From: Paraplanobispora siamensis | Lineage (GTDB): Bacteria; Actinomycetota; Actinomycetes; Streptosporangiales; Streptosporangiaceae | NCBI RefSeq assembly: GCF_016863175.1 | Contig: NZ_BOOJ01000008.1 | Location: 204,991-268,990, forward strand | Length of the DNA: 64,000 nucleotides | Direction of reading: 5' to 3' | Part shown: positions 8,610 to 17,290 of the stretch, in pieces | How the letters are laid out: each line of letters opens with the position of its first letter | Position numbering within the stretch: the first letter of the stretch is position 1 | Notes under the pieces: generated by a model | Database searches by the model: none | What the model was told of the DNA's origin: nothing | Seen by the model: the letters and a program-made list of their open reading frames with translations, nothing else | Position numbers and translations under genes: made by a program

Positions 8610-11380
8610 CCCGCCTGGTCTGGGCCCAGCTCCGCCACCGGGTCGGCCGGGCGCTGGTGCTGCTGCTCGGCGTCGTGGTCGCGGCCACCGCCTTCACCGT
8701 GCTGACCGGCACCGCCGAGACCCAGCGCCTGGAGATCGTCGGCACGGTGGAGAAGAACTTCCGCTCGCAGTACGACGTCCTCGTCCGCCCCAAGGGCTCG
8801 GCCACCGCGCTGGAGCGCTCGCAGGGGCTGGTGCGCGCCAACTACCTGTCGGGCATCTTCGGCGGGATCAGCATGGAGCAGTACGAGAAGATCAAGGAGA
8901 TCAACGGCGTCGAGATCGCCGCCCCCATCGCCATGATCGGTTATGTCGTGCTGGGCGGGACCGAGGCGATCGACGTGACGGACCTGCTGCATGAGGGCGA
9001 CCGCACCATGTTCCGGGTGGAGCGCACCCGGGTCACCGACCGGGGCCTGACCCGCATCCCCTTCCGGCAGCCGCAGTACGAGTACTTCACCCGCCGCCCG
9101 ATCGACCTCGACTTCCAGGAGCTCAGGCAGCGCAACGCCACTTTCGTCATGGGGGCCCAGGAGGTGCTCCCGAGCGGCCGGCAGGCCCCGCTGAAGACCT
9201 CGCTCGGCTGGTCGGAGGATCCGGCGAAGGCGAGTCCCTTCCCCGCCGAGGCGGCGCTTCCGGTCGTCAACCACTGGTCGCTGAAGACGGGCTGGGGAGA
9301 GTTCGACCCCTCGAACATCGGCCTGCGGACCGGGCGGGCGACTGTCGTGATCAGCCAGGGCTTCCCGTTCGTGCTCGCCGCCGTCGACCCGGCCGCGGAG
9401 GCCCGGTTGACCGGACTGGACCGCGCGATGGCGCAGGGCCGATACCTCAAGAACGACACGCCCCGGGACACCTCCCGCGAGGTCAAGCTGCTCGCCTCGT
9501 CGGTTCCCTACGCCGACCAGCAGGACGAGATCGTGATCCGCAGGCTGCCCGAGGAGGCGGCGGACAAGGTCGTCGACGGGGTGCCGTCCGGGAAGTTCCT
9601 GCCCTACCTGGACAAGCGCCGGGGCGAGGTGGTCAAGCGGGTGACGATCGGCGCCGGGCAGGTTTACGAGCGGATGCTCAAGCAGTGGTCGGACATCCCC
9701 CGGGGGCATTTCCATCCGTTGAAGCGCTACTGGACCTCGGGGCCCACCGCCTACCGCGAGCAGGGCGGGCGCAGGCTCGCCGCCCTCCCGGTGCGCAACG
9801 CGCCGCAGACCTGGAAGAACCCGTCCGCCGACGAGGAGGGGGGAGACGACTCGCCGATCGCGCCCGTGGGAGCGGCCGACACCCAGTTCCGTGAGCTGAC
9901 CCCGAGGACGGTCGAGGGCATGATCACCGACGGGCTCACCACCCGCGTCGTCGGCCGGTTCGACCCCGCCGAGCTCCCCGGGTTCAGCGAGCTGACCCGG
10001 CTGCCGATGGAGACCTACAACCCGCCCGTCGCCAGGCCCGGCGACGCCCGGACCGCCGGCCTGCTCGGGAACCGGCCCCTGCTGCCCAACGACAACGTCG
10101 CCGGGTACCTCCAGGCCCCGCCGCTGCTGCTGGCCAACCTCCAGGAGATGGAGAAGATCGCCCGGATGACCGTGGGGCGGCCCACGGCGAAGGCGCCGCT
10201 GAGCGTGATCCGGGTGCGGGTCTCCGGCGTCGTGGGGACCGACCCGGTCAGCCGCGAGCGGATCAGCCAGGTCGCCCGGGACATCGTCGCCGCCACCGGC
10301 CTGGAGGTGGACATCACCGTCGGCTCCTCGCCCTCGCCGGTCACCGTGGAGCTGCCCGCCGGATCCTTCGGCCGCCCCGCGCTCACCCTGGAGGAGGACT
10401 GGGTGAACAAGGGCGTCGCCTACCGGATCCTCAACGCCGCCGACCGCAAGTCGGTGGTCCTGTTCGTGCTGGTCCTGGCCGTGTGCGCGCTGTTCGTGCT
10501 GAACGGCGCGGCGGCGGCCGTGCGGGCCCGCCGGGCCGAGCTGGGGGTGCTCGCCTGCCTGGGCTGGTCGCGGCCGAAGCTGTTCGGGACCGTGCTGTCG
10601 GAGGTCGGCGCGATCGGCCTGCTGGCGGGTACGGCCTCAGCCGCCCTCGCCGGGCCGGTCGCCGCGTGGGCCGGGGTGGCCCCGCCGGGACAGCGGATCT
10701 GGCTGGCCGTCCCGGCGGCGGTGCTGCTGGCGCTGCTGGCGGGCCTGGTCCCGGCCTGGCGGGCCTCGCGGGTGCCGCCCGCGGAGGCGGTACGGCCCGC
10801 CGTACGGCTGCCGCGCCGGGCCCGCTCGCCGCGCGGGGTGGCCGGGCTCGCGCTGAGCGGGCTGACCCGGGTCCCCGGCCGGACCCTGCTGGGCGCGGCC
10901 ACGCTCGCGGTCGCGGTCTTCGGGCTGACGGTCCTGCTCGGCGTCACCAACGGCTTCCGGGGCCGGGTGGTGGGCTCGCTGCTCGGCGACGCCATCGTGG
11001 TCCAGGCCCGTCCGGCCGACTACGCGGCGGTCGCGGTGATGTTCGCGCTGGCCGCCCTCGCCGTGGCCGACGTGCTCTATCTGGGCATGCGCGAGCGTGA
11101 CACCGAACTGGCGGCGCTGCGCGGGTCCGGTTGGCCGGGCGGCGCGCTCGCCCGGCTGATCGTGCTGGAGGGGGCGGGCATCGGCCTGCTCGGGGCGCTG
11201 GCCGGGGCCGTGGGCGGGGCGGCGGCGTCGTTCGCGCTGACGGGCGGGCTGCCGGTCGCGGTGATCACGGGGGCGCTGGTCGCGGCGGGGGTCGCCGTCG
11301 CGCTGGCGGCCCTCGCCTCGGCCGCCCCCGCCCTGCTCGTCCAGCGTCTCCCGCTGGCGCGGATCCTCGCCCAGGAGTGA
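8606..11380 (+). CDS. FtsX-like ABC permease
   Basis: 924 aa. One N-terminal membrane helix (about residues 10-30) is followed by a very large extracytoplasmic region (about residues 31-605). Three helices follow in a core FtsX domain (about 610-720), and after a linker three or four more form a second module near the C-terminus (about 750-915). The layout fits DUF/MacB-type exporters of envelope-active compounds or lipoproteins. It is translationally coupled to the ATPase and under the divergent PadR regulator. The large outer domain may sense or bind the cargo; substrate unknown. Confidence 0.85.
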   Translation: MTRLVWAQLRHRVGRALVLLLGVVVAATAFTVLTGTAETQRLEIVGTVEKNFRSQYDVLVRPKGSATALERSQGLVRANYLSGIFGGISMEQYEKIKEINGVEIAAPIAMIGYVVLGGTEAIDVTDLLHEGDRTMFRVERTRVTDRGLTRIPFRQPQYEYFTRRPIDLDFQELRQRNATFVMGAQEVLPSGRQAPLKTSLGWSEDPAKASPFPAEAALPVVNHWSLKTGWGEFDPSNIGLRTGRATVVISQGFPFVLAAVDPAAEARLTGLDRAMAQGRYLKNDTPRDTSREVKLLASSVPYADQQDEIVIRRLPEEAADKVVDGVPSGKFLPYLDKRRGEVVKRVTIGAGQVYERMLKQWSDIPRGHFHPLKRYWTSGPTAYREQGGRRLAALPVRNAPQTWKNPSADEEGGDDSPIAPVGAADTQFRELTPRTVEGMITDGLTTRVVGRFDPAELPGFSELTRLPMETYNPPVARPGDARTAGLLGNRPLLPNDNVAGYLQAPPLLLANLQEMEKIARMTVGRPTAKAPLSVIRVRVSGVVGTDPVSRERISQVARDIVAATGLEVDITVGSSPSPVTVELPAGSFGRPALTLEEDWVNKGVAYRILNAADRKSVVLFVLVLAVCALFVLNGAAAAVRARRAELGVLACLGWSRPKLFGTVLSEVGAIGLLAGTASAALAGPVAAWAGVAPPGQRIWLAVPAAVLLALLAGLVPAWRASRVPPAEAVRPAVRLPRRARSPRGVAGLALSGLTRVPGRTLLGAATLAVAVFGLTVLLGVTNGFRGRVVGSLLGDAIVVQARPADYAAVAVMFALAALAVADVLYLGMRERDTELAALRGSGWPGGALARLIVLEGAGIGLLGALAGAVGGAAASFALTGGLPVAVITGALVAAGVAVALAALASAAPALLVQRLPLARILAQE

Positions 11381-11431
11381 GCGGGAGGAGATCGTCCGGA
11401 GGGAGTCGCGTCTCCTGCGGGGGATCTCCGG

Positions 11432-12127
11432 TCAGCGGCGGATGTGGTCGACCAGGCCGGTGAACAGGGCGCACTCCTCGTCGGCCTCCGGGTGCCACTG
11501 CACCCCCACCGCGAAGGGATGGCCCTCCAGCTCGGCGGCCTCGACCGTGCCGTCCTCGGCGCGGGCGGTCACGGTCAGGCCCTCGCCCGGCCGGTCGATC
11601 GCCTGGTGGTGGTAGTGGGCCACGTCCGCGGTCCCGGCTCCCAGGATCTCCGCGACCCGGCTGCCCGGCGTCAGCCATACGGGCATGCGGCCGAAGCGGC
11701 CCGGGGCCGGGGCGTGGTCGCCGTGTCCCACCACGTCGGGCACGTGCTGGTGCAGCGTGCCGCCCAGGACCGTGTTGAGGACCTGCAGGCCCCGGCAGAC
11801 GCCCAGGAGGGGCAGGCCGCGGTCGAGGGCGGCGCGGACCAGACTCAGCTCCGCGTCGTCACGGAACCCCCGGACGTAGCCGGTCCGCTCGTGCGGCGGC
11901 TCGCCGTACCGCGCGGGGTCGATGTCGCCGCCACCCGCCACGATCAGCCCGTCCAGCCGCCCGGCCAGTTCGGCCGGGTCGCCCGCCGGGGGCAGGATCA
12001 CCGGCTGGCCGCCCGCGCGCACCACGTGCTCGACGTAGCCGTACGGCAGCAGCGCGGCGGTCGTCTCCCAAACGGTGAAGCGCGCGGGCTCGACGTAGCA
12101 GGTGATGCCGATGACGGGACGGGACAC
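11432..12127 (-). CDS. Class I glutamine amidotransferase-like gamma-glutamyl hydrolase (PuuD family)
   Basis: 231 aa. The nucleophile elbow is GVCRGLQ and the His-Glu pair is in GVQWHPE, giving the Cys-His-Glu triad. No synthetase domain is attached. The family hydrolyses gamma-glutamyl amides such as gamma-glutamyl-GABA. It is the last gene of an operon with a glutamine synthetase-like ligase, an aldehyde dehydrogenase and an SDR, so it probably removes the glutamyl tag at the end of amine breakdown. GTG start 12127 has GAGGGG 8 nt upstream. Confidence 0.9.
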   Translation of the reverse strand: MSRPVIGITCYVEPARFTVWETTAALLPYGYVEHVVRAGGQPVILPPAGDPAELAGRLDGLIVAGGGDIDPARYGEPPHERTGYVRGFRDDAELSLVRAALDRGLPLLGVCRGLQVLNTVLGGTLHQHVPDVVGHGDHAPAPGRFGRMPVWLTPGSRVAEILGAGTADVAHYHHQAIDRPGEGLTVTARAEDGTVEAAELEGHPFAVGVQWHPEADEECALFTGLVDHIRR

Positions 12128-12139
12128 GGCGGCCGCCCC

Positions 12140-12904
12140 TCACAGCGGGGTGACGTAGGCGCCGGAGATGCCGCCGTCCACCAGGAACTCCGCGCCGGTG
12201 ACGAAGCTCGCGTCGTCGGAGGCCAGGAAGGCCACCGCCGCGGCGATCTCGGAGGCCTCGGCGAAGCGGCCGAGCGGGATGTGCACCAGGCGGCGCTGGG
12301 CCCGCTCGGGGTCCTTGGCGAACAGCTCCTGCAGCAGCGGGGTGTTCACCGGCCCCGGGCACAGCGCGTTGACCCGGATGCCCTCGCGGGCGAACTGCAC
12401 GCCCAGCTCGCGCGACATCGCCAGCACCCCGCCCTTGGAGGCGGTGTAGGAGATCTGCGAGGTCGCCGAGCCCATCACCGCCACGAACGACGCCGTGTTG
12501 ATGATCGAGCCCCTGCCCTGCCGCTGCATGTACGGGATCACGTGCTTGCAGCACAGGTAGACGCTGGTCAGGTTGACCTCCTGGACCCGGCGCCAGGCGT
12601 CGATGCCCGTCGACAGGATGGAGTCGTCCTCCGGCGGGGAGATGCCCGCGTTGTTGAAGGCGATGTCCACGCCGCCGTAGGCGTCGAAGGCGGTCTGGTA
12701 CATCCGCGCGACGTCGTCCTCGTCCGTGACGTCCGCCTTCACGAACATCCCGCCCACCTCGGCGGCGGCCTTGGCCCCGGCCGGCTCGTCGACGTCGACG
12801 CACACCACCCGGGCGCCCTCCAGGGCGAAGCGGTGCGCGGTGGCCAGGCCGATCCCGCTCCCGGCGCCGGTGATGACGGCCACTCGGTCCTGCAGGCGCT
12901 GCAT
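12140..12904 (-). CDS. SDR family oxidoreductase of amine catabolic operon
   Basis: 254 aa classical short-chain dehydrogenase. The NAD(P) site is TGAGSGIG near residue 12, NNAG lies near residue 88, and the catalytic Ser and YTASKGG carry the Ser-Tyr-Lys set. An Asp in CVDVDE after the second strand suggests NAD preference. It lies 6 bp after the aldehyde dehydrogenase and 12 bp before the hydrolase gene. A role in oxidising or reducing a gamma-glutamyl alcohol/aldehyde intermediate is inferred from context only. Confidence 0.88.
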   Translation of the reverse strand: MQRLQDRVAVITGAGSGIGLATAHRFALEGARVVCVDVDEPAGAKAAAEVGGMFVKADVTDEDDVARMYQTAFDAYGGVDIAFNNAGISPPEDDSILSTGIDAWRRVQEVNLTSVYLCCKHVIPYMQRQGRGSIINTASFVAVMGSATSQISYTASKGGVLAMSRELGVQFAREGIRVNALCPGPVNTPLLQELFAKDPERAQRRLVHIPLGRFAEASEIAAAVAFLASDDASFVTGAEFLVDGGISGAYVTPL

Positions 12905-12910
12905 ATCCCC

Positions 12911-14254
12911 TCATTCCTCCGAAATGAAGACGTTCTTGGTCTCGGTGAAGGCGGCCAGGGCGTCGGGCCCCAGCTCGCGGCCCAGCCCCGACTGCTTGAA
13001 GCCGCCGAACGGGGTCCAGTAGCGCACCGACGAGTGGGAGTTGACGCTCAGGTTGCCCGCCTCGACGGCCCGCGCCATCCGCAGCGCCCGGCCGACGTCA
13101 CGGGTCCAGATGGACCCGCTCAGGCCGTAGCGCGTGTCGTTGGCGATGCGCACGGCCTGCTCCTCCCCGTCGAAGGGCACGACCGACACCACGGGACCGA
13201 AGATCTCCTCGACGAACGCCGGGTCGTCCGGCTCGGGGGTCAGCACCGTGGCCGGGAACCAGAAGCCCGGCCCCGGGGGACAGGAGCCCTGCAGGTACGG
13301 CGTGCCGGAGACGAAGGAGGCCACCCGGTCGCGGTGCGCGGAGCTGATCAGCGGGCCCATCTCGGTGCCCTCGTCGAGCGGGTCGCCGACCTTGACCCCG
13401 AGCACCGCCGCGGAGAGCCGCTCCATGAACTCGTCGTAGACCGAATGCTCCACCAGGATCCGGGAGCGCGCGCAGCAGTCCTGGCCCGCGTTGTCGAAGA
13501 CCGCGTACGGCGCGGTGGCGGCGGCCCTGGCCACGTCGGCGTCGGCGAAGACGATGTTGGCGCTCTTGCCGCCCAGCTCCAGTGTGAGCCGCTTGACCTG
13601 CCCGGCGCACGTGGCCGCGATCTGCTTGCCCACCTCGGTCGAGCCGGTGAACACGATCTTCGCCACGTCCGGGTGCCCGGCCAGCCGGGCGCCGGCCACC
13701 TCGCCCTCGCCGGGCAGGACCTGGAGCACCCCCTCGGGGAGGCCCGCGGCCAGGGCCAGCTCGGCCAGGCGCAGCGCGGTCAGCGGCGTCTGCTCGGCGG
13801 GCTTGACCACCACCGTGTTGCCGGCCGCCAGGGCCGGGGCGACCCCCCAGGTCATGATGACCATCGGGAAGTTCCACGGCACGATCACCCCGACCACGCC
13901 CAGCGGCTCGGCGAAGGTGACGTCCAGGCCGCCGGGCACCGGGATCTGCTTGCCGTGGTTGCGCTCGGGCGCCCCGGCGTAGAAGTCCAGCACGTCGCGG
14001 ACGTTGCCCGCCTCCCAGCGGGCGTTGCCGATGGTGTGCCCGGCGTTGGCGACCTCCAGGGCGGCCAGCTCGGCGGCGTGGGCGTCCACCAGCGCCGCGA
14101 ACCGGCGCAGCAGCCGGGCGCGGTCGCCGGGGGCGACCTTCCGCCAGGACGCGAACGCGGCCCTGGCCTGCTCCACCGCGCGGTCCACCTCGGCCGCACC
14201 GGCGAGCTCCACCTCGGCGACGACCTCCTCGGTCGCCGGATTCAGGATCTTCAT
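12911..14254 (-). CDS. NAD(P)-dependent aldehyde dehydrogenase
   Basis: 447 aa, slightly shorter than the usual 470-490. Present are the PWNFP cofactor motif, the general base Glu in ELGGKSAN and the catalytic Cys in AGQDCCARSRI. The C-terminal EEIFGPV and PFGGFKQSG motifs are intact. ATG 14254 lies 2 nt after the stop of the ligase gene, so the two are coupled. In the proposed gamma-glutamylation pathway it would oxidise a gamma-glutamyl aminoaldehyde to the acid. The exact amine (polyamine, ethanolamine or other) is not determined. Confidence 0.93.
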   Translation of the reverse strand: MKILNPATEEVVAEVELAGAAEVDRAVEQARAAFASWRKVAPGDRARLLRRFAALVDAHAAELAALEVANAGHTIGNARWEAGNVRDVLDFYAGAPERNHGKQIPVPGGLDVTFAEPLGVVGVIVPWNFPMVIMTWGVAPALAAGNTVVVKPAEQTPLTALRLAELALAAGLPEGVLQVLPGEGEVAGARLAGHPDVAKIVFTGSTEVGKQIAATCAGQVKRLTLELGGKSANIVFADADVARAAATAPYAVFDNAGQDCCARSRILVEHSVYDEFMERLSAAVLGVKVGDPLDEGTEMGPLISSAHRDRVASFVSGTPYLQGSCPPGPGFWFPATVLTPEPDDPAFVEEIFGPVVSVVPFDGEEQAVRIANDTRYGLSGSIWTRDVGRALRMARAVEAGNLSVNSHSSVRYWTPFGGFKQSGLGRELGPDALAAFTETKNVFISEE

Positions 14255-14256
14255 CG

Positions 14257-15600
14257 TCACATCCGCTCGAATCCCCGGAACAGCTCCCAGTCGGTCACCG
14301 CCGCCTCGAAGGCGGTCAGCTCGACTCTGGCGTTGTTGGCGTAGTGGGCCACGACCTCCTCGCCGAAGGCCTCCTGCGCGACCTCCGAGCCCTCCCACAG
14401 CGTCAGGGCGTCCCGCAGGGTGTGCGGGACGGTGTCGGCGCCCGAGGCGTAGGCGTTGCCGGTGAACGCCTCCTCCAGCTCCAGCCCGTTGTCGATCCCG
14501 TGCAGCCCGGCCGCGATCATCGCCGCCACCGCCAGGTAGGGGTTGACGTCGCCGCCGGGCACCCGGTTCTCCACGCGCAGCGACGGCCCGTGCCCGACCA
14601 GGCGCATCGCGCAGGTCCGGTTGTCCACGCCCCACTTGACCGCGGTGGGGGCGAAGCTGCCCGGCACGTACCGCTTGTAGGAGTTGATGTTCGGCGCGTG
14701 CATCAGGGTCAGCTCGCGCAGGCAGGCGAGCTGCCCGGCGATGAAGCTCCGCCCGGTCTCGGAGAGTCCGTGCGGGCCGTCGCCGGCCATGACCGGCTCG
14801 CCGTCGCCGGAGCGCAGCGACAGGTGGATGTGGCAGGAGTTGCCCTCACGCTGGTTCGGCTTGGCCATGAAGGTGATCGACATGCCCTCCTGGGCGGCGA
14901 TCTCCTTGGCGCCGTTCTTGTAGACGGCATGGTTGTCGCAGGTGGCCAGGGCCTCGGTGAAGCGGAAGGCGATCTCGTGCTGACCGAGGTTGCACTCGCC
15001 CTTGGCGGACTCGACGTACATCCCCGCGCCCTCCATGTCGAGCCTGATGCGGCGCAGCAGCGGCTCGATCCTGGCGGTGCCGAGCAGGGAGTAGTCGACG
15101 TTGTAGAGGTTGGCGGGGTTCATGTCCCGGTAGCCCCTGCGCCAGGCGTCCTCGTAGCTGTCGTTGTAGACGACGAACTCCAGCTCGGTCCCGACGAACG
15201 CCCGCCACCCCCGCTCGGCCAGCCGGTCGAGCTGCCGGCGCAGGACCTGCCGGGGCGAGGCGGGCACGGCCGAGCCGTCCTCCCACACCAGGTCGGCCAT
15301 GAGCATGGCCGTACCCTCCTGCCATGGCACACGGCGCAGGGTGGACAGGTCGGGCCGCATCACGAAGTCCCCGTACCCCCGATCCCAGGACGACATCGCG
15401 TAGCCGTCCACCGTGTTCATGTCCACGTCCACCGCGAGCAGGTAACTGCAGCCCTCCGAGGCGTGGTCCAGCACCTCCTCCAGGAAGTAGCGCGCGGACA
15501 GCCGTTTGCCCTGCAACCGCCCCTGCATGTCGGCGATCGCCAGCAACACCGTGTCGATCCGTCCCGCCGCCACCTCGTCGCGAAGCTCGCTGAGGTCCAC
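14257..15600 (-). CDS. Glutamine synthetase-like gamma-glutamylamine synthetase (GlnA3/GlnA4/PuuA type)
   Basis: 447 aa. The GS catalytic fold is visible: ELEF metal ligands near residue 140, the GQHE motif, HIHLS, and the late arginine region RLVGHGPSLRVENRVPGGDVNPY. In contrast to true GlnA, there is no C-terminal adenylylation loop like NLY(D). It leads an operon with aldehyde dehydrogenase, SDR and an amidotransferase-like hydrolase. Together these are the enzymes that tag a primary amine with glutamate, oxidise it and release the product. GTG 15600 has GAGGAGG about 6 nt upstream. Substrate inferred as polyamine or ethanolamine. Confidence 0.88.
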   Translation of the reverse strand: MDLSELRDEVAAGRIDTVLLAIADMQGRLQGKRLSARYFLEEVLDHASEGCSYLLAVDVDMNTVDGYAMSSWDRGYGDFVMRPDLSTLRRVPWQEGTAMLMADLVWEDGSAVPASPRQVLRRQLDRLAERGWRAFVGTELEFVVYNDSYEDAWRRGYRDMNPANLYNVDYSLLGTARIEPLLRRIRLDMEGAGMYVESAKGECNLGQHEIAFRFTEALATCDNHAVYKNGAKEIAAQEGMSITFMAKPNQREGNSCHIHLSLRSGDGEPVMAGDGPHGLSETGRSFIAGQLACLRELTLMHAPNINSYKRYVPGSFAPTAVKWGVDNRTCAMRLVGHGPSLRVENRVPGGDVNPYLAVAAMIAAGLHGIDNGLELEEAFTGNAYASGADTVPHTLRDALTLWEGSEVAQEAFGEEVVAHYANNARVELTAFEAAVTDWELFRGFERM

Positions 15601-15687
15601 GCCGCCCTCCTCGCCGGAGACTTATTGGGCTAGTGTCAGACCATTGATGTGCACGGAGGTTTCGCTTGTCAAGAGCCGGAGGGGAGA

Positions 15688-16419
15688 TTGGACGAGTCGC
15701 CGATGCTGACGACCGTGCTGCGACCGGTGCGGGCGGGCAACGCCTTCGAGGAGACCGTGGAACGGCTGCTCCAGGCCATCAAACTCGGGGCCGTCGTCGA
15801 GAAGCTGCCGCCCGAGCGCGAGCTCGCCGCCCAGCTCGGGATCAGCCGCGTCACCCTGCGCGAGGCGATCCGCGCGCTGCAGGAGGCCGGCTACCTCGAC
15901 GTACGGCGGGGCAGGTACGGCGGCGCGTTCGTCACCTACACCCCGCCCCCGCCCCGCCAGGAGGACCTGCGCCGGGCCGTGGCCGACATGGGCACCGACG
16001 ACCTGGCCGACGCGCTCACCTTCCGGATGGCCGTCGAGTGCGGCGCGGCGCAGGTGCTGGCCGCCACCGCGTCGGCCGGACGGCTGAGCCGGGAGCGGCG
16101 CGAGGAGCTGCGCCGGCGCCTGCAGGAGGTCAACTCCGCGAGCCCGGACGACTACCGCCGTCTGGACACCGCCTTCCACCTGGCCATCGCCGAGCTGAGC
16201 GGCTCCCCGCTGCTGGCCGCCGCCTGCGCCGACGCCCGCCTGCGGGTCACCGACCTGCTCAACGCCATCCCGGTGCTCCAGCGCAACATCGAGCACGCGG
16301 CCGCGCAGCACGAGGCGATCGTGGAGGCGATCCTGGCCGGGGACACCGACGCCGCCGGCCGCGCGGTGGCCGAACATCTGGAGGCGACGGCGGCGCTCCT
16401 GCGGGGCTTCCTCGCATAG
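15688..16419 (+). CDS. FadR/GntR family transcriptional regulator
   Basis: 243 aa from TTG 15688. This start is chosen because GGAGG (15678-15682) lies 5 nt upstream; the in-frame ATG at 15703 is 20 nt from it. The N-terminal GntR winged helix has KLPPERELAAQLGISRVTLR and the wing GGAFV. The C-terminal FCD all-helical ligand domain has the metal-binding His/Asp pattern (DTAFHLAIAELSG; QHEAIVEAI). It is divergent from the amine catabolic operon with an 87-bp gap and is its probable repressor. Confidence 0.92.
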   Translation: MDESPMLTTVLRPVRAGNAFEETVERLLQAIKLGAVVEKLPPERELAAQLGISRVTLREAIRALQEAGYLDVRRGRYGGAFVTYTPPPPRQEDLRRAVADMGTDDLADALTFRMAVECGAAQVLAATASAGRLSRERREELRRRLQEVNSASPDDYRRLDTAFHLAIAELSGSPLLAAACADARLRVTDLLNAIPVLQRNIEHAAAQHEAIVEAILAGDTDAAGRAVAEHLEATAALLRGFLA

Positions 16420-16431
16420 CCTGGACGGACT

Positions 16432-17211
16432 GTGGGGGATTGGTTCCAACAACGGATCATGGAGACAGGGCGGCTGCCGCTGTTCTGTTTCTTCGTCGCG
16501 CTGATCCTCGCCTTCGTCTTCACCCGCATCAACGTCCGGCTCATCCGGGCCAAGATCGGCTGGTTCCGCAACGTCAACATCGGTGAGATGCACATCCACC
16601 ACGTGGTGTTCGGCGTGGTGCTGAGCCTGCTCGGCGGGGTGGCCGGGCTGCTCGTGTCGGGCGTCTCCGAGACCTGGTACGCCGTGACGGCCGCGGTCTT
16701 CGGCGTCGGGGCGGCCCTGGTCCTCGACGAGTTCGCGCTGATCCTGCACCTGCACGACGTCTACTGGGAGGAGGAGGGCCGCACCTCGGTCGACGCCGTG
16801 TTCGTCGCCATCGCGGTCACCGGCCTGCTCCTGCTGGGCCTGCGCCCCCTGGGCTGGGACGACTCCGACGGCACCCCGCAGGGCGTCTGGCTGACCGGCG
16901 GCCTCATCGTGGTCAACCTCATGCTCGCCGTCGTCACCCTGCTCAAGGGCAAGATCTGGACCGGCCTGGTCGGCCTGTTCGTGCCGATCCTGCTGATCCC
17001 CGGCGCGCTCCGCCTGGCCCGTCCGGGCTCGCCCTGGGCCCACTGGTTCTTCGCCCCCGGCTCCCGCCGCCCCCGCCCCGGCAAGATGGCCCGCGCCGAA
17101 CGCCGCGAGGAACGCTGGCGCCGCCCCGTCATCCGCGCCAAGATCGCCTTCCAGGAGTTCGTCTCCGGCCGCCACGACCTGCCCTCCACCCGGCTGCGCT
17201 CCCGGCGCTAG
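16432..17211 (+). CDS. Conserved integral membrane protein of unknown function
   Basis: 259 aa from GTG 16432 (alternative ATG 16459); neither has a good ribosome site. Five or six hydrophobic segments fill residues 15-195. A conserved-looking polar loop, GEMHIHHVVFG (about residues 54-64), carries three histidines, and further acidic/histidine positions are in LDEFALILHLHDVYWEEEG (about 102-120). The two clusters could form a metal or proton site facing the same side. The last 50 residues are strongly basic. I do not recognise a named family. It follows the FadR gene by 12 bp but has no obvious link to amine catabolism. Confidence 0.75.
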   Translation: MGDWFQQRIMETGRLPLFCFFVALILAFVFTRINVRLIRAKIGWFRNVNIGEMHIHHVVFGVVLSLLGGVAGLLVSGVSETWYAVTAAVFGVGAALVLDEFALILHLHDVYWEEEGRTSVDAVFVAIAVTGLLLLGLRPLGWDDSDGTPQGVWLTGGLIVVNLMLAVVTLLKGKIWTGLVGLFVPILLIPGALRLARPGSPWAHWFFAPGSRRPRPGKMARAERREERWRRPVIRAKIAFQEFVSGRHDLPSTRLRSRR

Positions 17212-17290
17212 CCATTCCTGCCCGGACGCGGAGCCCCGCCTTGATCGCGATGCTCTCCTCGAACCGGAGCGGTGCGGGCATACTTGGAGT

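Noticed and set aside
11444..14344. 966-residue plus-strand reading frame
   Set aside because: It is antisense to four clear genes of the amine operon and its composition (Gly/Arg/His/Asp-rich, no motifs) is typical of GC-rich shadow frames.
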